This document shows, piece after piece, positions 36,601 through 49,150 of a stretch of 64,000 bases of DNA. Origin of the DNA: Polynucleobacter sp. MWH-UH24A (GTDB lineage Bacteria > Pseudomonadota > Gammaproteobacteria > Burkholderiales > Burkholderiaceae). The notes under the pieces were generated by a model. It was not told the DNA's origin, did no database searches, and saw nothing but the letters and a program-made list of their open reading frames with translations. Position numbers and translations under genes: made by a program. Each line of letters begins with the position of its first letter. Within the stretch, counting starts at the first letter, position 1. Location of the stretch: contig NZ_CP061292.1 in the NCBI RefSeq assembly GCF_018687475.1, positions 186,001-250,000 of the forward strand, in the 5' to 3' direction.

Positions 36601-37349
36601 TTCTCTTTTAAATTCCAAATACTTTCAACGGCTGAGATCGCAACGATCCCAGCCGTTTCTGTTCGTACTATGCGTGGACCAAGTGACAAGGTCATAAAAC
36701 CAGCCTCTTTAGCACTTGCCTCTTCCTCTCTACTAAAACCACCTTCCGGACCAATCGCGATGGCAATACTTTGGGGCGAGTGTCGGTTGAGAAATTGGTG
36801 CAGCGAATCGGTAGCAGTTGGGCTCAGAAGTATTTTTAAGCCAGCCTTACTTTGTTTAAATGCATCTCGAGGATATTGAATCGGAGTAACTTTTGGAATG
36901 ACGCTGCGATCGCATTGCTCACAAGCCGCTTGGGCAATTGCCTGCCAATGCAGCATACGTTTTTCTAGTCGCTTGGGTTCGCTTTTAAGTTTCACCACGG
37001 AGCGATCACACTCAATAGGGGTAATGATTGCAGCACCTATTTCTACAGCCTTCTCAATGATCCAATCCATTTTGTCACCACCGGCAAGCCCCTGAATAAG
37101 CTCTAGGTGATACGGTAGTTCGCGGTGCCGATCTTCTTGAATTTGCTCGATTTCGATCTGCGGATGGATATCATTGATTTTGGAAAGTCTTCCTACCGCG
37201 GTGTAGCCTTGGCCATCAAAGACGGTGAACACATCATCTGGTCCGATACGACGAACGCGTAAATGATGGGCTAGATCCCCATCAATTGGAACTTGAAGTT
37301 TAGGTAGTTTGGATTGGGCCCAATCACCTGCTAGGTAGAACTGTGGCAT
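36597..37349 (-). CDS. rsmE: 16S rRNA (uracil-1498-N3)-methyltransferase
   Basis: 250 residues of the SPOUT/RsmE family. The N-terminal PUA-like region (HHLRVRRIGPDDVFTVFDG) is followed by the knotted domain with the signature IAIGPEGGFSREEE (about 195-208) and the terminal LSLGPRIVRTETAG. It methylates U1498 in the ribosomal decoding region. It is co-directional with fur, 26 nt after the fur start-side neighbour ends, and convergent with the barstar-like gene through a shared TTAA. Confidence 0.95.
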   Translation of the reverse strand: MPQFYLAGDWAQSKLPKLQVPIDGDLAHHLRVRRIGPDDVFTVFDGQGYTAVGRLSKINDIHPQIEIEQIQEDRHRELPYHLELIQGLAGGDKMDWIIEKAVEIGAAIITPIECDRSVVKLKSEPKRLEKRMLHWQAIAQAACEQCDRSVIPKVTPIQYPRDAFKQSKAGLKILLSPTATDSLHQFLNRHSPQSIAIAIGPEGGFSREEEASAKEAGFMTLSLGPRIVRTETAGIVAISAVESIWNLKEN

Positions 37350-37375
37350 ACAAGCTCAGTGAGTAATTGAATCAA

Positions 37376-37825
37376 TCACTTTTTCTTATTGCGGCAGTTC
37401 TTTTTTTGGCAATGACCATACATTGCCAGCGAATGCTCTTGTAACTTAAATCCAAGGGATTTGGCAATTTCGTTTTGGCGCTTTTCAATCGCCGAATCAA
37501 CAAATTCTTCAACATGACCGCAATCAAGGCACACAAGATGATCGTGATGATTGCCCTCATTAAGCTCATAAATGGCTCGGCTATCACCTTTGCTTGACTC
37601 AAAATGGCTACGAAGTAAGATTCCAGCTTGCTCGAACTGGGTCAAAACACGATAAACCGTGGCTAGACCGATATCCGAGTTGTCCTTGACCAAGGCCATA
37701 TAGACCTCCTCAGCACTAAAGTGCGAATTTGCGTTTTCCTGAAAAAACTCAAGGACTTTCATGCGAGGCGCCGTGACTTTTAAGCCGATTTCACGGAGGT
37801 CGGTGGGGGAAGCGTTCTGGCTCAT
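37376..37825 (-). CDS. fur: Ferric uptake regulator Fur
   Basis: 149 residues. The N-terminal winged helix (10-85) includes LKVTAPRMKVLEF and IGLATVYRVLTQF, the DNA recognition helix. The dimerisation domain has HHDH at 93-96, and the structural-zinc cysteines C99 and C102 (CLDCG). A lysine/asparagine tail (KKNCRNKKK) ends it. It represses iron uptake with Fe2+ as cofactor. The fur/bamE divergent pair followed by dapB and leuS is standard in Burkholderiales. Confidence 0.97.
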   Translation of the reverse strand: MSQNASPTDLREIGLKVTAPRMKVLEFFQENANSHFSAEEVYMALVKDNSDIGLATVYRVLTQFEQAGILLRSHFESSKGDSRAIYELNEGNHHDHLVCLDCGHVEEFVDSAIEKRQNEIAKSLGFKLQEHSLAMYGHCQKKNCRNKKK

Positions 37826-37895
37826 ACGGTTTGGCTCGATCGGCAGGTTTGGGCGCTAAAATCAGATACTTAATGATACGTTGAACTGTTAACCC

Positions 37896-38492
37896 ATGCA
37901 GATTAGCATTTTTACTTGCCGCAAGCCAAATCGAGCTTTTGCATCACGGATGTTGATCGTGCTGTGCGTTTGTTTTGTTTTAGGAGCGTGCACTTCAGCC
38001 GTTGATAATACCCAGCGAGCTTGGATGAACAGTATTTTTCAGCCATATGTTCCGGATGTGGTTCAAGGCAACTTTATTTCCAGCGAGCAATACGCTCAGC
38101 TAAAAGTTGGAATGAGTCGTGAGCAGGTACGTCAAATTATGGGTACACCATTACTCGCTAGTTATTTTCACGCAAATCGCTGGGATTATGTGTTTGAGTT
38201 TAAGCGTGAGGGTCAGACGATTGGTAAAGAGCGTCGCGTAACTTTATTTTTTGAAGGTGACAAACTCATTAAATTTGATGGCGATGCTCTGCCTACTGAA
38301 GTCGAGCTTGTGGCGGAGATTGATAATTATGCGCGGGAGAAACGTAGCTTTTGGGATGTTGTAACCGGAAAAAATAAGCCACCGAAGCCTGTGAAGAGGG
38401 CACCCCCTGAAGTGATGGTGATTAGCCAGCCCAATAACTTACCTAACCCAACACCACAACCCGATGTGGTGGTTACCCCTGTTAAAAATTAA
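37896..38492 (+). CDS. bamE: Outer-membrane assembly lipoprotein BamE
   Basis: 198 residues. A signal peptide ends in the lipobox LGAC with C32 lipidated; a second ATG at 37950 would give a shorter 14-residue signal and cannot be excluded. The SmpA/OmlA fold (about 60-135) shows [18 protein letters not shown] and RWDYVFEF, diagnostic of BamE. After residue 150 there is a proline-rich tail not present in E. coli. It is a subunit of the BAM complex inserting beta-barrel proteins. dapB follows 14 nt later. Confidence 0.94.
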   Translation: MQISIFTCRKPNRAFASRMLIVLCVCFVLGACTSAVDNTQRAWMNSIFQPYVPDVVQGNFISSEQYAQLKVGMSREQVRQIMGTPLLASYFHANRWDYVFEFKREGQTIGKERRVTLFFEGDKLIKFDGDALPTEVELVAEIDNYAREKRSFWDVVTGKNKPPKPVKRAPPEVMVISQPNNLPNPTPQPDVVVTPVKN

Positions 38493-38506
38493 TCAGAGAA
38501 CTAGTG

Positions 38507-39310
38507 ATGCCAATGAAATTTGCAGTTGCGGGAGCGACCGGAAAAATGGGCAAAATGCTCATCGAGACGATTCTGAGATCGCCCAATGCTCAATTAACGG
38601 GCGCCCTTGAGCATCCTGCATCCCCCTTATTGGGAACGGATGCGGGTGCTTTTTTAGGTCAACAAACCAATGTCCTAATTACGGATGATTTAGCGAAGGG
38701 TTTGGCGGGTGCAGAATATTTAATTGATTTCACGCGTCCTGAGGGAACCTTGCTGCACCTTGCGGCCGCAAAGCGGGCGGGTGTCAAAATGATTGTTGGT
38801 ACTACCGGCTTTACCCATGAACAGTTACAACAGCTTCGTAGTGCTGCCGACACCATTGCCATGGTGTTTGCTCCCAATATGAGTGTAGGAGTGAATGCCA
38901 CCCTCAAAATTTTGCAAGTGGCTGCACTATTACTGAAGCAGGGGTATGACATTGAGATTGTGGAAGCGCATCATCGTCACAAAGTGGATGCACCTTCAGG
39001 AACGGCCATCAAAATGGGAGAGGTGATTGCTAAGGCGCAAGGCCATTCCCTAGCTGATTTGGCGGTGTATGCTCGTGAAGGTCACACTGGTGAGCGTAAG
39101 CCAGGTAGCATTGGTTTTGCAACGATACGGGGCGGTGATATCGTTGGCGATCACACTGTAATCTTTGCCGGCGAGGGTGAGCGGATCGAAATTAGCCATC
39201 GCTCGACGAGCCGTCAATCCTACGCCGAAGGTGCTTTACGCGCTGCCACTTTTTTACAAACTCAGTCCAAAGGCTGGTTTGATATGCAAGACGTCTTGGG
39301 CCTCAAATAA
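38507..39310 (+). CDS. dapB: 4-hydroxy-tetrahydrodipicolinate reductase
   Basis: 267 residues from ATG 38507; a GTG at 38504 is just one codon upstream and another ATG is 6 nt later, so the exact start is uncertain by two codons. Motifs: [12 protein letters not shown] (NAD(P) loop near the N-terminus), [16 protein letters not shown], and [15 protein letters not shown] with the catalytic His/Lys pair. It catalyses the second step of the diaminopimelate/lysine pathway feeding peptidoglycan. leuS follows 27 nt after its stop. Confidence 0.96.
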   Translation: MPMKFAVAGATGKMGKMLIETILRSPNAQLTGALEHPASPLLGTDAGAFLGQQTNVLITDDLAKGLAGAEYLIDFTRPEGTLLHLAAAKRAGVKMIVGTTGFTHEQLQQLRSAADTIAMVFAPNMSVGVNATLKILQVAALLLKQGYDIEIVEAHHRHKVDAPSGTAIKMGEVIAKAQGHSLADLAVYAREGHTGERKPGSIGFATIRGGDIVGDHTVIFAGEGERIEISHRSTSRQSYAEGALRAATFLQTQSKGWFDMQDVLGLK

Positions 39311-39334
39311 TTTAATCCCTAACAACAAGAATAA

Positions 39335-42004
<2,670 letters not shown>

Positions 42005-42008
42005 GCAG

Positions 42009-42536
42009 ATGAGTGCACCGCGTAACCTCAATCGGCGCTTACTATTACAGGGCGCTCTTCTTGGCCTCTTTTCGGTTTCTGGAATTTCAGCTTGCGGTTT
42101 TCGTTTGCGCGGTTCGGTCACTATTCCCTATAAATCGATCTTGATTTCAGGGCGGCCATCACCCCAACTCCGCTATGACCTTGAGCGCATTATTGCGACT
42201 GGAACGAATGCAAAAGTGGTTGCCTCGGGTAAGGATGCCGATTTGATTCTGGATATTGTGAGCGAAGATAGTACCCGGCAAATTTTGACCTACACCTCTA
42301 CAGGTCAGATTTCAGCGTATCGACTCAATAATCGGGTGGTATTCCGTGCCTTTGATAATACGGGTGCCGAAGTGATTCCAGAGTCTGAAATTTATGTAAT
42401 TCGGGATCTGGATTTCACCACTGCTACAGTATTGGCATCCGATATTCAGCAACAGCAATTTTTAGAGAGTATGCGCTCTGATTTGGCGCTGCAAATTTTG
42501 CGTCGCATTGCTACCCTGGGACGGGTGAGCAAATAA
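42009..42536 (+). CDS. lptE: LPS-assembly lipoprotein LptE
   Basis: 175 residues from ATG 42009; an in-frame ATG at 41991 lies inside leuS and is rejected. The signal peptide NRRLLLQGALLG contains a twin-arginine-like pair and ends at a lipobox ISAC. The mature part begins CGFRLRGSVTIPYKSI and has the LptE pattern (IIATGTNAKVV, LILDIVSEDSTRQI). It plugs LptD in the outer membrane for LPS export. The leuS-lptE-holA order is conserved across proteobacteria and supports the assignment. Confidence 0.93.
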   Translation: MSAPRNLNRRLLLQGALLGLFSVSGISACGFRLRGSVTIPYKSILISGRPSPQLRYDLERIIATGTNAKVVASGKDADLILDIVSEDSTRQILTYTSTGQISAYRLNNRVVFRAFDNTGAEVIPESEIYVIRDLDFTTATVLASDIQQQQFLESMRSDLALQILRRIATLGRVSK

Positions 42537-42558
42537 ATTGCTGACTTGATCGATCTCG

Positions 42559-43614
42559 ATGATCAAAAGTGATGCCTTTCAGATTCATATGGCTGGTCTA
42601 GCTAAAGGCTCACAAAGCTTAAATTCCTTGTATGTTTTTTCCGGGGATGAGCCACTACTGATGATGGAGGCCGTGGACAGCCTACGGGCATTTGCCAAAA
42701 CCCAGGGCTTTACTGAGCGCAATGTGATGGTTCAGGATCGCTATTTTGATTGGCCGGTTCTATTGAGTGTGGGGCAAACCATGTCCTTGTTTGGCGATAA
42801 GCGCTTTGTGGAACTGCGTATGCCAACTGGTAAGCCCGGCCGTGAAGGAGCGGAGGTGTTAAAGCAGTTTGCAAATGGATTGGGATCAGCCAGCTCAGGT
42901 CTTGATGTGATTGTATGTATGCAGCTCCCGCGCCTTGATCTGAAAACAAAAAGTTCCGCTTGGTTTATGGCTCTTGATGAGGCCGGGATGGCAGTGCAAA
43001 TTGATTCAATTGAGCGCAGTCAATTGCCCCAATGGATTGCTAAGCGAATGTCACTGCAGTCCCAATCGGTTGAGTCTGGTGAAGTGGGGCAACGTAGTTT
43101 GCAGTGGATGGCTGATCAAGTCGAAGGTAATTTGATTGCCGCGCATCAAGAAATCCAGAAACTGGCGCTCTTATATCCCAACGGGGTCATTACGGATGAG
43201 CAAATCCGTGCCGCGGTTCTCAAGGTTGCTCGCTATGATCTATTTGAGTTAACTGAAGCACTGCTTTCTGGTGATGCGGCACGTTTGAATCGAATGGTGG
43301 ATGGCCTGCAAGGTGAGGGTGAGCCTTTACCACTGATTCTGTGGGGCATTAGCGATGAGCTAAGAACGCTTAATCGGGCCCAGGCTGCGCTTGCGGCTGG
43401 AGAGAGTTTGCCAACCATCATGCGTAATTATCGAATTTGGGGAAAGCGCGAGAAGCTCTATCCCACGGCGCTTAAGCGTATCCAACCCAAGAAACTAAAG
43501 CAAGCGTTATTACTTGCAGCTAATTTAGATAAACAAGCCAAGGGTCTCTGGGTTCGGGATCTTCCAACCAACCCCTGGGATGGCCTGCGACTTGTTGGGA
43601 GTCTATTGCGTTAG
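42559..43614 (+). CDS. holA: DNA polymerase III delta subunit
   Basis: 351 residues, similar to E. coli HolA (343). An N-terminal AAA-like fold begins [21 protein letters not shown]; other segments are [20 protein letters not shown] and, in the lid and collar part, [24 protein letters not shown]. The clamp-opening subunit loads the beta clamp. proA starts 10 nt after its stop, and the upstream neighbour is lptE, as in many proteobacteria. Confidence 0.94.
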   Translation: MIKSDAFQIHMAGLAKGSQSLNSLYVFSGDEPLLMMEAVDSLRAFAKTQGFTERNVMVQDRYFDWPVLLSVGQTMSLFGDKRFVELRMPTGKPGREGAEVLKQFANGLGSASSGLDVIVCMQLPRLDLKTKSSAWFMALDEAGMAVQIDSIERSQLPQWIAKRMSLQSQSVESGEVGQRSLQWMADQVEGNLIAAHQEIQKLALLYPNGVITDEQIRAAVLKVARYDLFELTEALLSGDAARLNRMVDGLQGEGEPLPLILWGISDELRTLNRAQAALAAGESLPTIMRNYRIWGKREKLYPTALKRIQPKKLKQALLLAANLDKQAKGLWVRDLPTNPWDGLRLVGSLLR

Positions 43615-43624
43615 AGTATCAACT

Positions 43625-44914
43625 ATGGCAAACGAGATGAACCCAACGATTGAGCAAATGATGTTGACCATTGGTCAGCAAGCGCGTCACGCCTCAAGAG
43701 CGATGGCTAGGTCCAGTTCACAACAAAAGAACCAGGCACTAAGCAATATTGCGAAGGCGATCCGTAAAGATGTGGCAAAGATTTTGACTGCCAATATGCG
43801 CGATGTGGAGCGCGCTAAGGCCAGTGGTCATGATGCCGCCTTTGTGGATCGCTTAACCATGACCGAGAAATCGATTGAGACCATGGCCTTGGGACTTGAG
43901 CAAATTGTCAGCTTGGATGATCCAATTGGTCAGATCTCTCCGTTTAAACAGCAACCCTCCGGTATTTTGATCGGACAGATGCGCGTGCCACTTGGTGTGA
44001 TCGGCATCATTTATGAATCACGTCCGAATGTGACGATTGATGCAGCAGCGCTATGCCTTAAGTCAGGAAATGCCGTAATTTTGCGAGGCGGCTCTGAGGC
44101 CATTGACTCAAATACCTTTTTGGCAGGATTAATTCAGGAAGGTTTGGCCACCGCTCAACTACCAGCTAATGCAGTGCAGGTTGTACAAACAACTGATCGG
44201 GCTGCCGTTGGAATGATGATCACCATGACTGAATACATTGATGTGATCGTGCCACGCGGTGGCAAGAGTTTGATCGCGCGACTGATGCAAGATGGCCGAG
44301 TACCCATGATCAAACACCTGGACGGAATTTGCCATACCTTTGTTGATGATGCCGCAGATATTGAGTTAGCGATCAAGGTGTGTGATAACGCCAAGACTCA
44401 GCGCTATGCCCCTTGCAATGCGATGGAGACGCTGCTTGTTCATGCCAAGATCGCCGCTCAGGTTTTGCCTAAGCTTTGCCGAATTTATCAAGACAAGGGC
44501 GTGGAACTGCGTGTCGACCCCAAGAGCCGTTCACTCTTGGAATCGAAGCAGTTTTCGAATCTAGTGGATGCAACCGAAGAGGATTGGCGCACCGAGTACC
44601 TAGCTCCAATTTTGTCGATCAAGATTGTTGAAAACCTCGATGAAGCGATCGATCACATTGAGCTTTATGGAAGTAAGCACACGGACGCAATCATTACTCA
44701 AAATCAAGAACATGCCAATCGCTTCTTGCGAGAAGTCGATAGCGCGAGTGTGATGGTCAATACCAGCACGAGATTTGCCGATGGCTTTGAGTATGGCTTA
44801 GGTGCCGAGATCGGAATCTCGAATGATAAGCTCCATGCACGTGGTCCCGTTGGCCTTGAGGGGCTCACTTCTCTGAAGTACGTGGTTATGGGCCACGGTG
44901 AAGTTCGTCAGTAA
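43625..44914 (+). CDS. proA: Gamma-glutamyl phosphate reductase
   Basis: 429 residues from ATG 43625; an upstream in-frame ATG at 43580 lies inside holA. Aldehyde-dehydrogenase superfamily with [33 protein letters not shown] pattern ([16 protein letters not shown]), VPRGGKSLI, and the catalytic Cys in [10 protein letters not shown]. It makes glutamate semialdehyde for proline synthesis, after the PUA-less ProB encoded at 5188. The holA-proA order is typical of betaproteobacteria. Confidence 0.96.
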   Translation: MANEMNPTIEQMMLTIGQQARHASRAMARSSSQQKNQALSNIAKAIRKDVAKILTANMRDVERAKASGHDAAFVDRLTMTEKSIETMALGLEQIVSLDDPIGQISPFKQQPSGILIGQMRVPLGVIGIIYESRPNVTIDAAALCLKSGNAVILRGGSEAIDSNTFLAGLIQEGLATAQLPANAVQVVQTTDRAAVGMMITMTEYIDVIVPRGGKSLIARLMQDGRVPMIKHLDGICHTFVDDAADIELAIKVCDNAKTQRYAPCNAMETLLVHAKIAAQVLPKLCRIYQDKGVELRVDPKSRSLLESKQFSNLVDATEEDWRTEYLAPILSIKIVENLDEAIDHIELYGSKHTDAIITQNQEHANRFLREVDSASVMVNTSTRFADGFEYGLGAEIGISNDKLHARGPVGLEGLTSLKYVVMGHGEVRQ

Positions 44915-44932
44915 TGTTGATAAAGAGATTTT

Positions 44933-45361
44933 ATGTTTGATGGTTACCTTTGGGCCAAAACCCTTCATATTGTTTTAATCGCGTCTTGGTTTGCAGGACT
45001 TTTTTATTTACCCCGTATCTTTGTTAATCTGGCACAAGAGACCAATGATGTGGCCTATGAACGCTTAATTGGGATGGCGCAGCGACTCTATCGCTTTATG
45101 ACCATCCTGATGATGCCAGCAGTCGCTTTGGGACTCATTCTATGGCTGTATTACGGCGTAGGGCGTGGCTCGATCTGGATGCATGTGAAGGTGTTATTAG
45201 TGCTAATTGTGATTGGCTACCATTTGCAATGTAAACGGCTCCTCAAGCAATTTGTTCAAAAGCAAAATACAAAAAGCCATGTGTGGTACCGCTGGTTTAA
45301 TGAGGCCCCAGTTTTACTCATGCTAGTGGTCACTGCCCTTGTGGTGATCAAGCCTAACTAA
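44933..45361 (+). CDS. hemJ: HemJ/CopD-family membrane protein, probable protoporphyrinogen IX oxidase
   Basis: 142 residues with four membrane helices. It shows the HemJ hallmarks: LWAKTLHIVLIASWFAGLFYLPR-type start (LHIVLIASW, GLFYLPRIFV) with H12, and the conserved K86 (H84-x-K86 in IWMHVKVLLV). HemJ oxidises protoporphyrinogen IX in many bacteria without HemG or HemY. CopD-type copper proteins are the main alternative, but the LFYLPR motif favours HemJ. hemL lies about 1.6 kb downstream, giving a haem link. Confidence 0.8.
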   Translation: MFDGYLWAKTLHIVLIASWFAGLFYLPRIFVNLAQETNDVAYERLIGMAQRLYRFMTILMMPAVALGLILWLYYGVGRGSIWMHVKVLLVLIVIGYHLQCKRLLKQFVQKQNTKSHVWYRWFNEAPVLLMLVVTALVVIKPN

Positions 45362-45371
45362 TATCACCATT

Positions 45372-46754
45372 GTGAAATTTTTTATTGTTTGTCCTGGCGG
45401 GCTTGAAGCAGTTTTAGCCCAGGAGCTCGAGGAGATTGTTACTCGGCCTGAGATAAAAGCATTGGGTCGATCATCGGTTGAACCAGCTCCTTCAAGCCTA
45501 ACAGGCGGAATAGGTGTCGAGGGTCCCTTAGCCCTATCCATGGCAATCAATTTGTATTCACGGATTGCCAGTCGTGTCTTACTGAAGATGGCTGACGAAC
45601 CTTATAAATCCGAGGATGACCTCTATCGCCAAGCAAAATCAATTGGGTGGGAAGACTGGTTTTCCTCTAATCAAACCCTTCGGGTCGATATTACGGCACA
45701 GCGATCGCCATTGAAGAGTTTGAACTTTGCCACTTTGCGAATTAAAGATGCGATTGTCGATCGCCTGCGTGAGCAAATGGGCGAGCGGCCGAATATTGAT
45801 ACCGTAAATCCCGATGTTCGGATTCAGGTTCACTTAACCCAACACCATGCGACCATTTATCTCGATACTTCGGGCGAGCCTTTGTTCAAACGTGGTTGGC
45901 GGGAGGAAAAGGGGGAGGCGCCCTTAAAAGAGAATTTGGCTGCTGGCATTTTGCGGTTAACTAACTGGCAAGCCTCTATGCCGCTATACGATCCTATGTG
46001 CGGAAGCGGTACCTTTTTGATTGAGGCAGCCCAAATTGCATTGCATATCCCGGCGGGGGCGCTACGAGCTCGCATACTAGACTCATCAAATCAAAATGCG
46101 ACCGTATCGTGGAAGCAATCGGTTACACAAACAGGTTTTGGCTTTTTAAGACTTAAACCTTTTTTAAGTTCCTTAGAGAAAAAGAACTGGCAGACACTTT
46201 GTGATGCTGCGAAGACAGAAATGCATCAGTATCAGAATGACCCCATTGCAATTAGTGGCAGTGATATCAATGAGAAAATGATTGCCATGTGTAAAGCCAA
46301 TTGGCAACGTGCGCAGTTACCTGGGTTACCCATGGTTCGACAATTGGATGCAATCGCGATTAAGCCTAACGTTGATTTAATCGAAGGGCAAAAAGGGGTG
46401 ATGGTTTTTAATCCACCTTATGGAGAGCGCTTGGCGATGAAGGGTGGTGATTCTGATCGACCCTATTCTTTTGGCGATAGCAAAGCAACTTCGATGCAAA
46501 AACGGCGTACGAGCCGAGAGCCTTTAGTCAAAGAGCCGATTGACCCTAAGTTCGCAACCCTTTTAGATCAGTTTAGTAAACAACTCAAAGATCATTTTGC
46601 GGGCTGGGAGATCTTTGTTTTAACGGCAGATATGGGTTTGCCGGGGCATTTGCGCATGAAAGAATCAAAGCGCACCCCATTATTTAACGGCCCCTTGGAA
46701 TGCAGACTTTTTAAGTTTGAGATTCGAGGGCGGAGCGATATCCAGAAATCGTAA
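45372..46754 (+). CDS. THUMP-domain class I RNA (guanine-N2-type) methyltransferase
   Basis: 460 residues starting at GTG 45372, 10 nt after the hemJ stop. An N-terminal THUMP/ferredoxin-like region (MKFFIVCPGGLEAVLAQEL) is followed by the Rossmann domain with DPMCGSGTFLIEAAQIA (about 205-220) and NPPYGERLAMKGG (about 350-360). It matches the first half of E. coli RlmL (702 aa) without the second methyltransferase domain, the usual form in Burkholderiales. Probable target is 23S rRNA G2445. The NPPY motif indicates N-methylation. Confidence 0.9.
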   Translation: MKFFIVCPGGLEAVLAQELEEIVTRPEIKALGRSSVEPAPSSLTGGIGVEGPLALSMAINLYSRIASRVLLKMADEPYKSEDDLYRQAKSIGWEDWFSSNQTLRVDITAQRSPLKSLNFATLRIKDAIVDRLREQMGERPNIDTVNPDVRIQVHLTQHHATIYLDTSGEPLFKRGWREEKGEAPLKENLAAGILRLTNWQASMPLYDPMCGSGTFLIEAAQIALHIPAGALRARILDSSNQNATVSWKQSVTQTGFGFLRLKPFLSSLEKKNWQTLCDAAKTEMHQYQNDPIAISGSDINEKMIAMCKANWQRAQLPGLPMVRQLDAIAIKPNVDLIEGQKGVMVFNPPYGERLAMKGGDSDRPYSFGDSKATSMQKRRTSREPLVKEPIDPKFATLLDQFSKQLKDHFAGWEIFVLTADMGLPGHLRMKESKRTPLFNGPLECRLFKFEIRGRSDIQKS

Positions 46755-46784
46755 AATAGAACTTAAATCTAAGAGAAATAACAA

Positions 46785-46955
46785 ATGGAATATAAAACCT
46801 ATATGTGCTTGATCTGCGGCTGGATTTACGATGAAGCCAAGGGTTGTCCGGATGACGGCATTGCGCCTGGAACTTTGTGGAAAGATGTTCCCATGAACTG
46901 GTCGTGTCCCGAGTGTGGTGCGCGCAAAGATGATTTTGAGATGTGTGTCATCTAA
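46785..46955 (+). CDS. Rubredoxin
   Basis: 56 residues, below the size usually listed by ORF finders but certain by content: [17 protein letters not shown], with iron ligands C8-x2-C11 and C41-x2-C44 and the rubredoxin pattern [26 protein letters not shown]. The C-terminal FEMCVI adds a fifth cysteine (C54). A modest AGAGAAA ribosome site precedes it. It is a one-electron carrier. In Burkholderiales it often lies just upstream of hemL, as here (26 nt to the hemL start). Confidence 0.96.
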   Translation: [56 protein letters not shown]

Positions 46956-46981
46956 TCATCTAGATCTTCTTGATTAATACT

Positions 46982-48274
46982 ATGAGTCAAAACGAACAAC
47001 TCTTTGCGCGGGCCCAAAAAACCATTCCAGGTGGCGTCAACTCCCCTGTGCGGGCATTTCGGCAAGTGGGCGGTACCCCCCGATTTATTGCTCGTGCGCA
47101 GGGCCCTTATTTTTGGGATGCCGACGGTAAGCGCTATGTTGATCTCATCATGTCTTGGGGCCCAATGATTGTTGGGCATGCAAACCCTGAGGTAGTGGAA
47201 GCAGTGCAACGCGCAGCGACTCAGAGTTTTAGTTACGGCGCTCCCACCGCAGGGGAGATTGATCTTGCTGAGCGCATTTGCGAGTTGATGCCAGCTATTG
47301 AGCAAATTCGTTTGGTCTCAAGTGGTACTGAAGCGACTATGAGCGCTTTACGCTTGGCTAGGGGGTATACCAATCGTGATTTGATTATTAAGTTTGAAGG
47401 CTGTTACCACGGCCACGCGGATAGCCTGTTAGTCAAAGCCGGCTCTGGTTTATTGACCTTTGCCGATTCCACGAAGAATGCTCCCTCATCGGGCGGGGTG
47501 CCTCAAGATTTGGTTAAGCACACCTTAGTGCTCCCCTATAACGATGTTGGCGCTTTGGAAGAAGCTTTTAAGCGCCATGGCGATCATGTTGCCGCTTTAA
47601 TTTTGGAACCGATTGCAGGCAACATGAACCTAATTCGTGCGACCCCTGAGTTCGTGAAGGCAATTCGTTCGCTCACCCAGCAATATGGTGCTGTATTGAT
47701 TTACGACGAGGTAATGACAGGATTTCGGGTGGCCCTGGGCGGCACCCAATCCTTGCATGGCATTAAGCCTGATTTAACCTGCCTTGGGAAGGTTATGGGT
47801 GGCGGTATGCCCATGGCAGCCTTTGGAGGTAAGCGAAAGATCATGACAAAACTTGCCCCCTTGGGTAACGTCTATCAAGCGGGCACCTTATCTGGTAACC
47901 CCGTTGCGGTAGCTGCGGGAGCGAAGACCTTGGAGATCATCTCGCGCCCTGGATTTTTTGAGTGCCTGACCGAGCAAACCAAAAAATTGATGGCAGGATT
48001 ACAGCAAGAGGCCGATCGAGCCAAGATCCCATTCTCGGTCGACAGTGTTGGTGGTATGTTTGGGTTCTATTTTTCGCAAACAGTGCCAACTTCATATGAA
48101 GCAGTTACAAAAACTGATATTGAAGCCTTCAAACGTTTCTTTCATGCAATGTTAGAAGAAGGTGTTTACCTGGCTCCTTCTGCCTATGAGGCTGGATTTA
48201 CATCGATTGCGCACGATAATGCTGTGGTCGATGAGATTATTCGCGCTGCTCAAAAATCATTTCAGAAGATTTAA
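46982..48274 (+). CDS. hemL: Glutamate-1-semialdehyde 2,1-aminomutase
   Basis: 430 residues from ATG 46982; an in-frame start at 46970 is weaker. N-terminal [26 protein letters not shown] is diagnostic of HemL. The PLP-binding lysine is in [15 protein letters not shown] and [16 protein letters not shown] binds the substrate side. It makes 5-aminolevulinate for haem synthesis. It is convergent with apaH with only 5 nt between the stops. There is no strong Shine-Dalgarno. Confidence 0.97.
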   Translation: MSQNEQLFARAQKTIPGGVNSPVRAFRQVGGTPRFIARAQGPYFWDADGKRYVDLIMSWGPMIVGHANPEVVEAVQRAATQSFSYGAPTAGEIDLAERICELMPAIEQIRLVSSGTEATMSALRLARGYTNRDLIIKFEGCYHGHADSLLVKAGSGLLTFADSTKNAPSSGGVPQDLVKHTLVLPYNDVGALEEAFKRHGDHVAALILEPIAGNMNLIRATPEFVKAIRSLTQQYGAVLIYDEVMTGFRVALGGTQSLHGIKPDLTCLGKVMGGGMPMAAFGGKRKIMTKLAPLGNVYQAGTLSGNPVAVAAGAKTLEIISRPGFFECLTEQTKKLMAGLQQEADRAKIPFSVDSVGGMFGFYFSQTVPTSYEAVTKTDIEAFKRFFHAMLEEGVYLAPSAYEAGFTSIAHDNAVVDEIIRAAQKSFQKI

Positions 48275-48279
48275 TACGC

Positions 48280-49149
48280 TCACATCCGTAGCGGATGATC
48301 GTAACCCGCCACACTAATGGTCTTGATTGAAAGCGATTGACGACCCCCGACCAAACCTTTTGGGTTCATGGTTTCTAAATGATCGAGGTCGATTGCGGTT
48401 AATGTGCCACCCCATACGCAACCGGTGTCAATTCCAATGACGCCTTGATGATTGAGTAAGCCAAGTGTTGACCAGTGACCAAAGACGATCGGAATCGATT
48501 TTGTTTTACGATTGGTAGTCTCAAACCATGGGATATAGCCAGCGGGGCCACTTTCTAGCCCTTCTTTGCTCTTAAACTCCATTTCGCCCTCTGGGGTGCA
48601 AAACCGAATGCGGGTCAGGGTATTGGTGATTAAACGTAAACGATCGAATCCAATTAATTTTGGATCCCAGTAGTTGGGAGTATTGCCATACATCTGGGCT
48701 AAGAAATCGCGATACTTCTTATGACGTAAAGCGGTTTCAACTTCATGGGCTAATGACAGTGTGCGTTTTAGGCTCCATTGCGGTAGTACGCCAGCATGCA
48801 CCAGCAAGACCTTACCATTACTCAGTGCCATGGGTCGGTATCTTAACCAGTCGATGAGCTCACGACGATCAGGGGCTGCCAAAATATCATCAATCGTATC
48901 GAGCGGTTTGGTATCGCGAAGCCCTGCATCACATGCTAATAAGTTCAGATCATGATTCCCCAAAAGGCATTCGGCAACCCCATCTTCTTGAAGTTGCTTT
49001 AAACGCCGCAAGGCTCCCAATGAGTCTGGACCACGATTGACGAGATCCCCCAAGAAAATTAATTTAGAACCTTGGGGGAGTTTCTTGATGAGTTGATTGA
49101 GGGGCCTCAAACATCCTTGTACATCACCAATCGCAAAGACGCGAGTCAT
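48280..49149 (-). CDS. apaH: Symmetrical bis(5'-nucleosyl)-tetraphosphatase
   Basis: 289 residues, close to E. coli ApaH (280). Metallophosphatase motifs: GDVQGCLRPL (8-17), GDLVNRGPDSL, GNHDLNLL and HAGVLPQW, then FGHWSTLGL. It splits Ap4A into ADP and also removes Np4 caps from RNA, complementing RppH. Its start is 1 nt after the phrB stop, so phrB-apaH is likely one transcript. Confidence 0.95.
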   Translation of the reverse strand: MTRVFAIGDVQGCLRPLNQLIKKLPQGSKLIFLGDLVNRGPDSLGALRRLKQLQEDGVAECLLGNHDLNLLACDAGLRDTKPLDTIDDILAAPDRRELIDWLRYRPMALSNGKVLLVHAGVLPQWSLKRTLSLAHEVETALRHKKYRDFLAQMYGNTPNYWDPKLIGFDRLRLITNTLTRIRFCTPEGEMEFKSKEGLESGPAGYIPWFETTNRKTKSIPIVFGHWSTLGLLNHQGVIGIDTGCVWGGTLTAIDLDHLETMNPKGLVGGRQSLSIKTISVAGYDHPLRM

Positions 49150-49150
49150 C

